Of a DNA stretch of 64,000 nt, positions 31,826 to 43,044 are shown in pieces (the stretch's first letter is position 1; each line of letters opens with the position of its first letter). The notes beneath the pieces were generated by a model that searched no databases, was not told where the DNA came from, and saw only the letters and a program-made list of their open reading frames with translations. The stretch lies in assembly GCA_025738555.1 (NCBI GenBank), contig JAOVFP010000021.1:1426001-1490000 (forward strand), given 5' to 3'. This stretch comes from Cyathus striatus (Eukaryota > Basidiomycota > Agaricomycetes > Agaricales > Nidulariaceae). Made by a program: the position numbers and the translations under genes.

Positions 31826-32446
31826 CTCCTGTTACTTTAGTCTTCAAATTTTTTAGTGTTTGCAGTAATGCAATTTCTTAATAACCAGCGAGCGAGGCTG
31901 TTGTCATATTTTTAATATCACTTGCTGGAATTTGAAGTTCATTGATAATTTTACGGCGACACACGAGACTCATTGAGGATAGAAATGTCCATGATATCAT
32001 CTAGATGAACAGTAAACGTTCAGAATGTAATCGTCACTATAATTTGACGAGGTCCAATGCATTCGCAATATTACCACAGTGTAAATGCCGAAAAGAGAAA
32101 GCCAGTCGTGATCTATAATAGAAAGAGAAAAAAAAGTACCTAGAGGTAAGTCATCTATCAGACTGAGAGCTACAGAGAAATGTCACAGATACTTGTGCTA
32201 ATAACTGTCGCTATTGCTTCATAGAAATGGTTAACAAGCGACCATTTTAGGGGAATACACGAGTTATCTAATGTCGTTCTGCAGTATTGCGATATCTTTT
32301 TTGTGGATTATGGTCATTCGGCGGCCTGTGGCGAAGAATGCTACGAACGCATTGATTCTGCTGGAAAATATATATTGGAATAATATAATTCCGAAAGAAG
32401 TCTCGTACCTAGGATAGGAGAAAGGTAGTACTACATCTAATGTTGT
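31826..32446. other. Intergenic, no gene seen
   Basis: AT-rich; no coding chain or RNA gene found. Confidence 0.4.
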
Positions 32447-33184
32447 GGGCAAAACCTCGCCGTTTCGCCGCGCTAGGTTTCGCCACTGGCGATCGCCGGG
32501 TGGCAAAACTACGAGAGAGAAAGAGTGTGGCAATACCCGGCGATACCAGAATTATGTAATCTTAAAGAACTAACCTTTTGTCATCGAAAATCTCTCTCAT
32601 CTTTGTCTGCAATACTGAAATGTCAGTAAATAAGGGTAGAAGGTTAATGGACATATATATAATAGAATTCCAAGGGATAAGTCTAGTCAAATCTTAGTAC
32701 AAAACAATGCACATTTTTATATAAATACTAAATACTGCTCAGAGCAAGCTCAGAAGAACTTGTTCATTGCGACAGCAAATGCTCCTTACACCTAGAAAAT
32801 AGTCAGCATTTCTCAAGGTACCGGAGGCGGTGTGGAGAGGGGTCAACCAGCACTAAATACAAGAATTAGTTGCTGAATTTCTTCACAATTGAGAATGGCG
32901 ATGATTTTAGCTACATTTTAGTGCAGTTATACCTTTGGAAAATGTTTACTGAATATTTATAAAGAATTCTCATTGATACCATAAGCAGTGGACTGCTCTC
33001 TTCAATTCGTAAATGACAGTACTTTGCTTTTATCAATAAAATATACATATCATAAGTAGTATTTCTGCTTAAATCAATTACAATTTATTAATATTCGTTC
33101 GCCAGCCTTGCCAGGTTTCGCCTTTTTCCCACGCCAGGTTTTGCCATCGCCAGGCGCGGCGACACTCTCCAGGAGGTTTTGCCC
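32447..33184. mobile_element. 0.74 kb MITE-like element, GGGCAAAACCTC ends
   Basis: Ends are inverted: GGGCAAAACCTC at 32447-32458 and its reverse complement GAGGTTTTGCCC at 33173-33184. Inside both ends are further repeats of GGCAAAAC or GGTTTCGCC with CGCC-rich spacers. No open frame. No clean target duplication could be seen. The GGGC start recalls the GGGCA ends of the elements at 11229 and 43045, but the subterminal motif is different, so a separate family is likely. Confidence 0.55.
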
Positions 33185-33684
33185 CGTACACTAACTACAT
33201 CGCTTTGAGTCTTCAAGCTTCAAGTACTAAGCATGGACTCCGTCAGCGATATTATTCTCCACTCTCCACTAGTTCACTATCGTAATACAACGTGCTAGTA
33301 AGCGCTGTATGCTTGTTGTACGCAGTGTGCCGGTATGAAGTTTTCTATGAATACTAATACTTTGTTCTTTTCTCCCGCTTACTGTAGTAAAAGCGACTTC
33401 GACGTCCTCCAGTTCTAGTTCTTACCATGCACGGACCGGTAGAAACTTAAAGGCTAAGCCCTAAATTTATTTTTTACTTATGTCCGTATGTCAAAAACTT
33501 GTTCATTAGGCAACAGCTCACGGGTATCCCGTTACCCGCAATATCCGTTCTTTGTGTCTCCGCAGAAATAGAAGAAAGTCCTAGTGTTGATAGATCTTAC
33601 GTACATAATGCGGACTTTCAAACTGACAGCGGTCAAACGTTCAACGTTCAAAACTTCAACAGTTGAGCTTTATCATTTAAATGA
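33185..33684. other. Intergenic, no gene seen
   Basis: Upstream of the truncated F-box copy. The F-box-encoding 5' part expected by comparison with gene D is not found here. Confidence 0.4.
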
Positions 33685-33689
33685 TTGTG

Positions 33690-34761
33690 TACCGCTTTCC
33701 TAGATGCTTTGGTGTCGGCTCCAGAGCTCGGACTTTACGTCCGCGTATTTCCATTAGAGTATTCCGACCATGCCTGGCACATCATAACACATCGCCATTT
33801 CTTAACTATGCTCAGCACGCTTAAAAACATAACAGTATTCGGACTGGGAGTTACTCATGACATCCTGGATTTCAGCCTTTATTGGGACCAATTTTCGCCC
33901 ATGCTACAAAATGCATTGATAGTCATTTTCTCTACTACTTCAATTACGAGTCTTTCCCTGTATCATATCGACTCTATTCCAGAACCGGTATTATCCCGAT
34001 GGTTTACAGGTGTCTCGACAATCGAACTTAAAACCTGCGAATGTGATAGAAAGAACTTAGATCATCTAGCCATAACCACCACGAACAACTGTGGCAAATT
34101 GGCCTTATGTAGCGATGGAAAGCAACATAAAACTCTTCTGGATGAACTACTATCACCAAAATACACACCCGAGAGGCTGATAGTGAATTTATATCACTCA
34201 AAACGCCTTCCCGTAGCACAGAAAATCTTGGCCTTTAAAGCCGGACCTCTAGTTGTCCTCGATTTTGCCGGGCAAACAGCGGACGAATGTAAGTGCAGCC
34301 TATAGACATTTAAGCACCATTATATTGACCATTCTTCAATTTTCAGTTCAAGGCTTGATATTAGCGTTGCCCCTCGTATACGAATTCTCACACTTCTGGC
34401 AGATTTTGATATCGCCAATTATCCTTTTTTCTATGCTAAAGAAGTTCTGGACACCGCACTGGGCAACAATCAAATATCCGAAATTATCATCCAAATGACA
34501 TTTAGCCGGCATTCTGAAATCTGCGAATATGACGTGACGGACTGGGACGGCTTTGATGAACTGCTGTCAGAGCCTCGTTTCGTGCATTTGTATGGGGCCT
34601 ATCTAACTGATGTTTCGCACATCGTCGGAGACTTCGAATGGAATAAAACCGTACCACGAGAACACGTAGACGAAGTCAAGTCGTACGTAGAGCAGCATCT
34701 GCCTAGGTTGCGCAGAAATTGCTTTTTACAGATAAAACTATGCAATGATAAATTAGTGTAA
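33690..34761 (+). pseudogene. Truncated F-box-family copy E
   Basis: The first exon from about 33690 to 34290 reads CTAFLDALVSAPELGLYVRVF and onward in parallel with gene D (FFDALMSTPELGLHVRVF), ending at the conserved donor GAC-GAA-T|GTAAGT. The N-terminal F-box part is missing. The second exon starts after TTTTCAG near 34347, but its frame is off: RLDISVAPRIRILTLLADF can be read only one frame over, so a small deletion at the exon start breaks it. The distal part (TFSRHSEICEYDVTDWDGFDEL...LPRLRRNCFLQIKL) is open to 34761. So: 5'-truncated and frameshifted relic of the family. Confidence 0.65.
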
Positions 34762-35122
34762 GGAGTAGGTATTCTTTCGTTACTTGCAAGCTCTGAAGTA
34801 GCACATATTACGACAGTTTATTGTTCTAATTATAGGCCTAAAGTACTTCTGCCGTTCTACCTTTTAATTACTGAAGGTAATAAATACTACCGATTTTCAA
34901 TTCGTATTTCCCCTTGCATTATATTTGCTCAGGTATTTGCATAAGTGATTCACTTTTTGTAGAGTCTAGAATCGAAGCTACGCTGAGCGTGTTGCTTTGT
35001 TAGTCTTAGTTGGCCATAGAGAAATAGAGCTAAACAATACGACAGCGTACGTGGCACTCCCCTTCCGAGTCAAAAATCAGCTTCGCAGTAGCTCAATAAT
35101 TACTTCCACTTGACTTTCGCCA
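34762..35122. other. Intergenic, no gene seen
   Basis: AT-rich spacer, no feature recognised. Confidence 0.4.
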
Positions 35123-36013
35123 ATGTCGTTTCACTTCCCGCCCGAACTGGAGGACGAGATATTTCTATTGGTGGCTTTAAGTCCTCCGTTTTATCCAACA
35201 GATGTTCAGTTGGCATCAGTTTGCAAACGAGTTCAAAGGCGGTGAGTATCCTTGGCTGTCTAATGTACATTTCCGTCTGGCTAACTGATTAAAATACAGT
35301 ATCGAGCCAATCTTCTATGAAACTCTCAAGTTTCGTGGCAATACAAAAGATCATAGCTCATTGGAACGAGAAGGAACAGTCATGGAATCTGCATTTAAAG
35401 TTGCCCTAGAATTCAAGCCTCCAGAATTCTTCCGTAAATCTGTCAAGAACGTACTTTTTCTACAAGATGTTTCCGAGTGGTTTGCATTCGACCTGCTTTC
35501 TGTCTGTACTGGAGTTCAGAACTTGGCTATTTGGTATACACAAAGTGACGGACTCGGAGAGCTCTACGAGCTTATTGCAGCATTGCCTCTCCATTCCCTA
35601 GAGATTGACCCTGACCTGTTATGGGAATTATCGCGGTGCTCAGGCTGTAAGCTTCCTCTCCTGAAGTATCTCTCAGTCATATACACTTTTGACGAAGAAG
35701 ACATGATCCCCAAGAGTTTGTTTCCGTCGCTGCCAGCACTTACACACATTGAAGTATCATCGGAGCATCAATTAAAGAAGACACTGAAGTGTTATTTTAC
35801 AATCTCGTGGATATCATTCAGCATTGCAAAACTATTAAATCTGTGGCAGTTATCATCGATGAGGACCATGTCTTGATGAATTTTGAGAAGCGCCGAGTGC
35901 GGGAATGGAAAGCAGTAGACACGAGGATTCAAGTTGCGTCTCCAGCGTATCGTCCTATTCACAAGTGGGAGGTAATGGTGGAGGATATGGAAATTTATGT
36001 TGATAGCTTTTAA
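35123..36013 (+). pseudogene. F-box-like protein, probable frameshift
   Basis: Exon 1 35123-35241 encodes MSFHFPPELEDEIFLLVAL...DVQLASVCKRVQRR, a short F-box-like N-terminus common in Agaricomycetes. A 58 nt intron leads to exon 2 from 35300 (IEPIFYETLKFRG...). The frame is open to about 35770 (PALTHIEVSS), and then the coding signal moves one frame to DTEVLFYNLVDIIQHCKTIKSV...WEVMVEDMEIYVDSF, stopping at 36011-36013. The change near 35765-35780 is a one-base indel rather than an intron (no usable sites). Sequence error is the alternative. Less related to A-E than these are to each other. Confidence 0.6.
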
Positions 36014-36407
36014 CAGGGTGATAGCGAATATGTGCCTTTGGACTCGGACAGTGATGGATAGTGATTGTGCATGGAAATGAAGCTGTCACTTAGGTACTTT
36101 ATACCTAAGAATGTAGAATACATACCTTCAGTCCCCCTCGAATTATGCTGACCAAATGTACTGGTAAATCACCAAAGAATGTTACTCTTAAATTTTAACG
36201 CGCCTGAATGGGATACAATATGTACAGTATAAATATCATATTTTGAAATCTACATAATATAATTCTGTCACACCCCGTTCCCCAGAGGGTAGGACTTAGC
36301 AATCGGAGGACTGATAACTAGATGGAGAGAGGAGAGTGACTTAGCCGATAATCAAATATAAGTGTGGAGATGGTGCAGTACATAAATTTAGATCAACACC
36401 TAAACAT
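36014..36407. other. Intergenic, no gene seen
   Basis: AT-rich with a small GC-rich patch (cacaccccgttccccagagg) near 36272. No gene recognised. Confidence 0.35.
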
Positions 36408-36660
36408 GGCGAGTTGAATGAGTGGTTTAAGCCGACATTCATCATGCGTTACTTCGAGATATTTCTATTCAAATTTTTTGTACCTACCTCATACACAACA
36501 CTAGACCCTCCCCTCCCATTTTCTTCCAAATGTACCCAAATAACGGAGCCGACAAAGGCCTTCATCATCTGGTACAGGTCGGGGTGCCTATAAGTATAAA
36601 CTTTTGGAACCCACGCTCAATACAATATGCCATCCCGCACCCATATCTCTTCATAGACAA

Positions 36661-36700
36661 GGCGAGATGGCTGAGCGATCTAAGGCACCAGACTATGAAC
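36661..36700 (+). pseudogene. tRNA-Leu pseudogene, 5' half
   Basis: GGCGAGATGGCTGAGCGATC followed by taaggcaccagacta matches the intact tRNA-Leu(AAG) at 38256 with few changes, but the anticodon reads ATG and no T arm or acceptor 3' strand follows. Best preserved of the dead copies. Confidence 0.7.
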
Positions 36701-37139
36701 CCGGACACTTTATGTGGGATTTCCGATTTAAACTCAGAGGGTTAGAGCTTCAATGCGGAAATACACTTAGAAAAGTTTGAAGAGGTTCTAACTTTTAGAC
36801 TTAGATACTTAGAAATGCGTGTCTAAGGTCTCGTAAAATTGAACTCTAAGGTACTCTAACTATTTACAGGGTTTTTATATATCTATTTTACGGAAGGTAA
36901 CGAGTCAGAATGAGTAGATACGAGTCATTGAAAAGTATGTATGTATGTGTTTTGTAAGTATTGAGTCAGATAAAAGGAGTACAGATATGGAAATAAGAAG
37001 GGGAACGAAATAGTGAGTCGAAGGAGAAAGGTACCGATATAATGTACGGTACCGTAAAGTCTAGGCTGGAGGACGAGTTTGCGAATGGAACCGGGAGCCA
37101 ATGAAACGGAGGAGCAAGTGCGGAGGAGTTGATGTGGGA

Positions 37140-37260
37140 GAAACAGTCACGTGACCAGCGGATTCGAACTCCGTGGCACGTAGATACTTGATGCAAGGTC
37201 GAGACCTTACACTTTATGTCCACTTCATACATCTGGTCTTGCAATGGCGCAGTAAATCCT
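37140..37260 (-). pseudogene. tRNA-like relic on the minus strand
   Basis: Minus strand contains CGGAGTTCGAATCCG, a T-arm-like hairpin, with an upstream imperfect anticodon-arm-like region. T-stem pairing is incomplete and I cannot fold a full cloverleaf. It falls where a unit of the tRNA-Leu array would be expected. Confidence 0.35.
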
Positions 37261-38255
37261 TCATACAATTTTTTTTTTGGTTCTTGACTACAATAGATAT
37301 GGACATGGCACGCAACACCACATGCTTCCCGGCTTCCATTTCCTATTAAACGATGACTGAGCTGACTTCATTGTATGGCATTTGGACGTATTGTATCGCA
37401 TCTTTTTTGCATACCACACCCCCCATACATACACAACACGACATTGCATTCCCATCAACCTATTTAAACAAGGCGAGTTGAATGAGTGGTTTACGACACT
37501 TTATCTTCTGGCACATTTGCTTCAAGAATACATATGTAAATTTTTCGCACCCACTCAATACACAACATGGATACCACATCCTTCCCTCCTATTTTCTTCT
37601 AAATACATACAGATGGTGGAGCTGTTAAGCACACTTCATCATCTGGCATTATTCCGTTGCGCGTTAATTTTTTCACACCCACACCTCATACATATATAAC
37701 ATGACATTACATCCAATCAACATCTAAACAAGGCGAGTAAAATAAGTGGTTTAAGACACTTTATCATCTCGTATAATAAATGTCTCTGTAAACTTTTTCA
37801 TATTCTCCTCATATACAGTAGCACATTACTCATTCCCATCAACATCGAAATATACCCAGATGACTTAGCTGTCAAAGGCACTTCATCATTGCTTCATCCG
37901 GATTACGAGCCGAAGAACTTTTTTACACCCTCACCTCATACCTACACAAGATGACATTAGATCAGTCAACACCTAAGCATTTAACATGGTAAGTTGAATG
38001 AGCGGTTTAAGATGACACTTCAAAGCTTCATCTTTCATGTACCTTATTGCCTCCAAAATATTTTTACGCAATGTTTCTGTGCCCACCCCGGGCCATACAC
38101 AACACCACATCCTCCCCTCCCATATTATTCTAAATACACCCAAATAACAAAGGCACTTCATCATCTGGCATAATTCGGGTTCATAATATTACCTTTTGGA
38201 ACCCACACCTATTAATATAACACCACATCTCCAACCTATATATCATTTCGAACAT

Positions 38256-38373
38256 GGCGAGATGGCCGAGCGGTCTAAGGCGCCAGACTAAGGACCAGGA
38301 CAATTCTTGTCCACTCCGTACCGTATGGTATATCTGGTCTTTCGGGGCGTGGGTTCGAATCCCACTCTCGTCA
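38256..38373 (+). tRNA. tRNA-Leu (anticodon AAG), 38 nt intron
   Basis: Acceptor GGCGAGA/TCTCGTC, D arm typical of class II (GGCCGAGCGGTCTAAGGC), anticodon stem CCAGA/TCTGG with loop CT-AAG-G, intron 38294-38331, a long variable arm, T arm GTGGG-TTCGAAT-CCCAC, discriminator A. The only intact member of the ~260 bp array to its left. Confidence 0.92.
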
Positions 38374-38944
38374 ATGAGAAATATTTGTGTAATTAAGTTT
38401 TTTTTTCGATCATGACTGTTATAATGTTTTTTAGGTTATTTAGGTGTGCGAGGTGGTGTACTTGACTACAGCTAACGTAGACATATGTATGTATACGACA
38501 TCACGTACGTAAGAGGATTCTCTAATATGTTTAGTTCATCTTGAACGACACCATCACGCTCCCATACACCTTGCACTTCCAACTCACATAAGTACCAAAA
38601 GAAAGAGTAGGGTGATCACATTAACCAAACTACGTACTCATAAATACCTTCGCGCATAAACGCATTACTTTTACTATCTACTTATCATATCTATATCTAC
38701 CATCTACGCATACGAGCTAGTAAAAGAAAGTACTTTCATATCTGGATACAGTCAAGTATTCAGAAGCGAGTGGGGGTGGTAAATGAACAAAAGAACTTGA
38801 ACATATCGGCGAAGCGAGCGTAAGAAAGTAAAGGAATGAAAGAGAAACAAAGAAGAATCCAATATTCCAAGACGTTCCGAAGACATTCCAATTCTACTCT
38901 TACTCCTACTCCAACACTACACTAAGCACGGCACAGCGTGGGGC
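38374..38944. other. Intergenic, no gene seen
   Basis: Spacer between tRNA-Leu and the 3' end of GGC1. Presumably includes the GGC1 3' UTR. Confidence 0.4.
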
Positions 38945-41282
38945 TTAGACGTACTTCCCGAACAAGGGAATAAGCGATTGCGCAAGGGTATACGAGAAGA
39001 CGAGTTTAGGTCCTACGACGAGGATCTGTGAGGGGGGTGTATTAGTATCATGTCATATATAAACGGGAGAAAGTGTAGAAGAAAAGGACGGGTGGGCGGG
39101 TGGGGTATACTGGCTCGCTGCTCGTTGATGAGATCTAGCTCTACATCATGAAGATACCTGTAGCTCGTCCACGGCGTGTTCCAGAAGGTACACATAATCA
39201 CCCCGTACGATCCACACGGTCCGGTATGAAGTACTGTACTCGTCACGAGCATGCAGCTCGTCCCCGTGAGGCTGGCTAAAGCAACCCTACAAGGATCCGT
39301 AGTACAAGACACCGATAAGAGTACCGAGTCACCCCGCACGCCAGTCCGATATGAAGTGCTGTACTCATCACGAGCATGCAGCTTGCCCTAGGGCGGCTGG
39401 CTAAGCAACCTTACCAAAACCCATAGCGCGACGCGACGAGTACTGAGCCACTACACTGGCTCGCAGCTCGTTGACGAGTCACAAAGACACCGATATGAAG
39501 TGCTGCACTCCTCACGAGGCACACAGGCTAAAGCAACCTCACAAGAACCCATAGCGCGGCGCTAGGAGTACTGAGCCACCCCCCGCATCAGTGCTAAGTA
39601 GCAGCACCAGCGACGTGTTCCAGAATGTGCACAGAATCACCCCGTACAATCCCACCACCTCCCTCAAGAAACCAAGCCAGAAACAGAAACTTACCTTAGG
39701 AGTCAACCCCTTAAAGAACGCACCCATACCCTCATTCTTAATCAACTCCTTCACAACCGTGAATCCGCTGACCTAAAAACGCCAAACAATCAGCATTTGT
39801 TCAGCCTCTTTTAATATATCCTCAACGACGCGTAGCACCCTAGTCCCACAGGTGCAGCACTCCCAGCACATAACACCAACAACCCGAGGGTAGGGTAGGT
39901 GATCTCTTCATCCAACACCATTCTCCAAACCAAGCGACACTAGGAACAGAAAGAAAACACACCTTCCTCTCAAAATTAGCATTCTGAATCCTCGTCTTGA
40001 CCACATCCAGCGGCGCCGCAACCGTGATGGATGCCACGGCCCCTGACACGGACGCAACAAAGTTTTGTCCCCATGTGGCTTTGGAGTAGTCGGTTATGCC
40101 GAGGAGATCTTTTGTTAGTGCTGAGGCGCCGAATAGCTGTGGGGGGAGTGAGTGAGTAAATACGGAGAATGGGAAAAGAGGGCGAGAGAAGGGAAGAAAG
40201 AGAAAAAGGAGGAGAGAAGAAGAGAAAGGAAGAAAGGAGGGGGAGTAGGAAGTAAAGGTGGATAAACGAGGGGAAGGAGGGAAAAGAAGGTAGGGTAAGG
40301 AAGAGTGGTACGTGAAGAGAGCGAATCAAGGGAGAGCAGTAAAAGCAAGGTATATAAGAGCGGAAGGTAGGGTAGCGGAGGAATGGAAGGGGTAGAAGCA
40401 GAAAGGGGCACAGTGCGGGGAAAGAAACCCAAAGCGAACATTCAAAAAGGGAAAAACGCAACGCGAACGACTCGAAAGCGAAGAATCAAAGACTTACAGC
40501 AAACGACCCAGGCGCATTACGCGCCATAGTCCATCCCCAACCACGGTACAGCGTTGTACCCTCCTCCATGAAAATGCGGACGAAACCACGGCCACGGAAC
40601 GCTTCGGGGTTCACTTGGCGCTTAATCTTGAGCGCATCGAGGGGGAGGAGGACGACTTCTCCTATTCCTGTTAGACTTTGTTTTAGTTAGTAAGTGAATG
40701 AAGGGATGAGAATATGGGAGGGTAGAATGTAACACAAATGCACGAGCGCGAACAGACACCCCAATCCAAATCTAAAAGTCTCACCTTCCGGCAGTAGCCT
40801 GCATCATAAGCTTTCCCTTCCTCTCTCCAAACGTATTAGTAAAACTACCCTTATAGTTCCTCGAAATGATATCATTGAACCAAGGTTGTCCGCCGAACTT
40901 GTACACGCGTTGGGCGACTTTGTATCCTGCTGCATACCCTAGTCCAGGGAACAAGGAGAAGAACTTGGCCAAGGCGGGCTTGGAAGCGGCGTCTCGGAAT
41001 ATGATGGGTGAGAGCGTTGAGAATGAGACCTATATTCGAGTATGGTGAGTGGGTGGAGGGGAGGGAAGAGAGGAGGGGAACCTTGTTCTTATTAGACATC
41101 AACCGCTTCGCGACTGTATCTACCGGGTGGAAAATGAGCAACTCGGCGATACCTGTCATCGTATCATCCAACCACATCAGCCTCCCACCACTGTACAAGA
41201 CACCAAATCACACACCGGAAGTCCCAGACCCGAGAACGCGGGCAGTACCCGATTCCTTGCCACCTGAATGCGAGGGGGACAT
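38945..41282 (-). CDS. GGC1: Mitochondrial GTP/GDP carrier
   Basis: Seven exons on the minus strand: 41216-41282, 41082-41152, 40785-41029, 40498-40675, 39963-40136, 39695-39772, 38945-39025. All phases agree; 297 aa, close to yeast Ggc1 (about 300). It is a mitochondrial carrier family protein: FHPVDTVAKRLM, LLPLDALKIKRQ and AAPLDVVKTRIQ are the three signature motifs. Ggc1-specific stretches are recognisable: LFPGLGYAAGYKVAQRVYKF, GGQPWFNDII, YRGWGWTMARNAPGSFALFG, GLTPK and PKLVFSYTLAQSLIP. It exchanges GTP and GDP across the inner membrane. No breaks. Introns 4 and 6 are unusual: a polypyrimidine tract and a 669 nt repeat-filled intron. Confidence 0.93.
39026..39694 (-). repeat. Tandem repeats inside GGC1 intron 6
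   Basis: The intron is 669 nt where the others are 51-361. It contains about three degenerate copies of a block with gatatgaagtgctgtactc, catcacgagcatgcagct and ctggctaaagcaaccttac, and two copies of gtacggggtgattNtgtgNa followed by cttctggaacacg (minus strand). It appears to have grown by local duplication. Splice sites at both ends are intact (GTAAGT / TCACAG). Confidence 0.65.
40137..40497 (-). other. GGC1 intron 4, long polypurine/polypyrimidine tract
   Basis: From about 40140 to 40440 the plus strand is almost all G and A (gggaagaaagagaaaaagga and similar) and the transcribed strand is C/T-rich. Open frames here such as 40115-40441 are just Ser/Pro/Leu/Phe readings of the tract. Intron ends GTAAGT / CCACAG are normal. 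Confidence 0.8.
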
Positions 41283-41761
41283 TGTTTCGTTTTCTTTTAC
41301 TTTTAGTTTACGAGGAAGAGGAGAGGAGAGAGGGGAGGAAGGAACGCGGTGGTTTTAAGTGGACCGGGTGTAGTGTGGTGTGGAAGGTGTGCAGACAACG
41401 AACAGCGCAATGAACGCAAATTTTTAAAGCTGTTGGTAAATAGGTGTAAATAGGGGGTTCAACGGACCGTGTGTTTTTTGGTCCTTGATCTGGACCTTTT
41501 TCGGTGTTCGGACAAGTGACTCTGAGAACTTCGGATGTTGCGTGAGTGGTTTGTCTCTTTAAAATGATTTTATGTGGAATACTTATGATTTTGTTTGAAT
41601 TCGAAAACGATGCGATAGACACGTAAGTGCTGTTTTCTGTTCGCTGTGAAGTAACAGCTCTGGCAGTCATAATGACGCGCATTAAACGTTTTGAACGGCA
41701 GAACCTTCCTTGGCAGATACACCTTCTGAATACGATACGAAACGAAGTGAAAATGTGATAC
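41283..41761. other. GGC1 upstream region
   Basis: No gene seen. Likely holds the GGC1 promoter; no clear TATA box. Confidence 0.4.
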
Positions 41762-43042
41762 AGCAAAATGATATCAAACGTTTAATACGCGAGGTAAGTG
41801 CCTGTGATGTCTTCTGACCCACTGATACATATACATATATCGACGCAGCGAAACGGCAATTCCGCGCGTTAAACTCAACATAACTTACTGTATACGCAAC
41901 CACTCACTATTCACTATGCGGCGTAACAATTTTCGCCCTAATATACCGCAGCAGATCGTGTCGTCAAATCGCAAAATTACACGGTGATCACCTCACAAAC
42001 GTGCGACGCGTGAGGACAGCATGGCATCATCACTGTTCCTGTGCTTAATTCATAAGAGCTAAATATAATCCCATTAATAAATTGAGGTTGAGGCTAATTA
42101 TAAACCGAGCGTCCTCCTGGTCTACGTACGTTGCAAAGCCAAAGCACTTGGATCCTCGCATCTAGCGCTTTTCATTCCTTATTTGAATTTATCAGATGAC
42201 TCGAACCGGGGCGTCAAAAATTTAAAGACTTTCCAATACCATTCCGAATAAGATTCCAAGAACAGCTGAGTCATTGTGATCTTCAACTGATACCGTACTA
42301 AAATGTGCATAAGAGAAAATCATTTATTCTTCGTCGAAAGTGTGTATAATGGGATGATATTTCAGTTGAGAAAGCTCATAGGTCAACGGGCACCATAATT
42401 TGTAATTGTATAACATGTCAGTGCTGTGATAAGAACTAGTGAAATATCTCCCGGTATACGCTGTGGATACGAAATAAGCAGCCGATTTCCAAATTACAAT
42501 ACACGCCAAAAAGTTAAAGAAGGTCGGTTCGAATAGGGGTACATAACAAAGACAGCCTGATGCCAGATGAATCGATGACGAAGCATCTTAGACCGCACCA
42601 CCATCTTGTCACGTTTAAAAGAGATGGGAGGTGAAAGACATGGCGTCTAAGAACTCGGAACTAATGGATGTGAAAGGTTAATATATACTATACAGACCGT
42701 CTGCCATCCTGAGGTGTATATATAATGATAGGGAGATATATAGCATTGCATATAAGGTATGGCCCATGTCGTGGACGCGGCGCACACCCGTACTGTGTGG
42801 GTATGAAAAGAAAAGGATGATCGCAACGATGAATACCTGATGATGAAGCACTTTAAACCTCTAGATCATCTGGATATGTTTAAAAGAAAATGGAAGTAAG
42901 AGATGTAGCTAGTATTGTGTATAATGTGTGAGTGTAAAAAAAGAGTGTGAAATTTTAATATATAGACAGTGTATATAGGAGTACGTTATGGGTAAAAAAA
43001 TAGAAAGTAGCCAATATCCAAATGACAGTGCACGCCAAAAAG
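41762..43042. repeat. Segmental repeat, CpG-rich copy (pairs with 60702-61931)
   Basis: Aligns almost end to end with 60702-61931, starting agcaaaatgatatcaaac and ending atatccaaatgacagt followed by gccaaaaag. Most differences replace CG here by TG or CA there, for example ccgcgcgttaaactcaac versus ccacacattaaactcaac. No convincing coding frame; a short minus frame conserved in both copies (42324-42509) has no recognisable domain. Likely part of a large non-coding mobile element. Confidence 0.75.
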
Positions 43043-43044
43043 AT

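Larger units (their letters stand above)
36408..38373 (+). repeat. ~260 bp tandem array of decayed tRNA-Leu copies
   Basis: Sequences resembling the tRNA-Leu 5' half (GGCGAG with TGAATGAGTGGTTTAAG or similar) start near 36408, 36661, 37472, 37732, 37988 and finally at 38256, the only intact gene. Spacings are 253, 811 (about three units), 260, 256 and 268 bp. Each copy is preceded by a related flank (caacatctaaaca or similar, before it acacaacatgacattacat), so whole tRNA loci were duplicated in tandem. All but the last have lost the 3' half or key bases. Confidence 0.7.

Noticed and set aside
36661..36700. Functional tRNA with anticodon ATG
   Set aside because: No T arm or 3' acceptor strand follows; it is a truncated tRNA-Leu copy.
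40115..40461. Open frames of 108-161 codons on the minus strand
   Set aside because: They lie in the polypyrimidine tract of GGC1 intron 4 and encode only Ser/Pro/Leu/Phe runs.
42324..42509. Minus frame partly conserved with 61303-61764
   Set aside because: Conservation is explained by the DNA duplication; differences are CpG changes without regard to codons, and no domain is visible.
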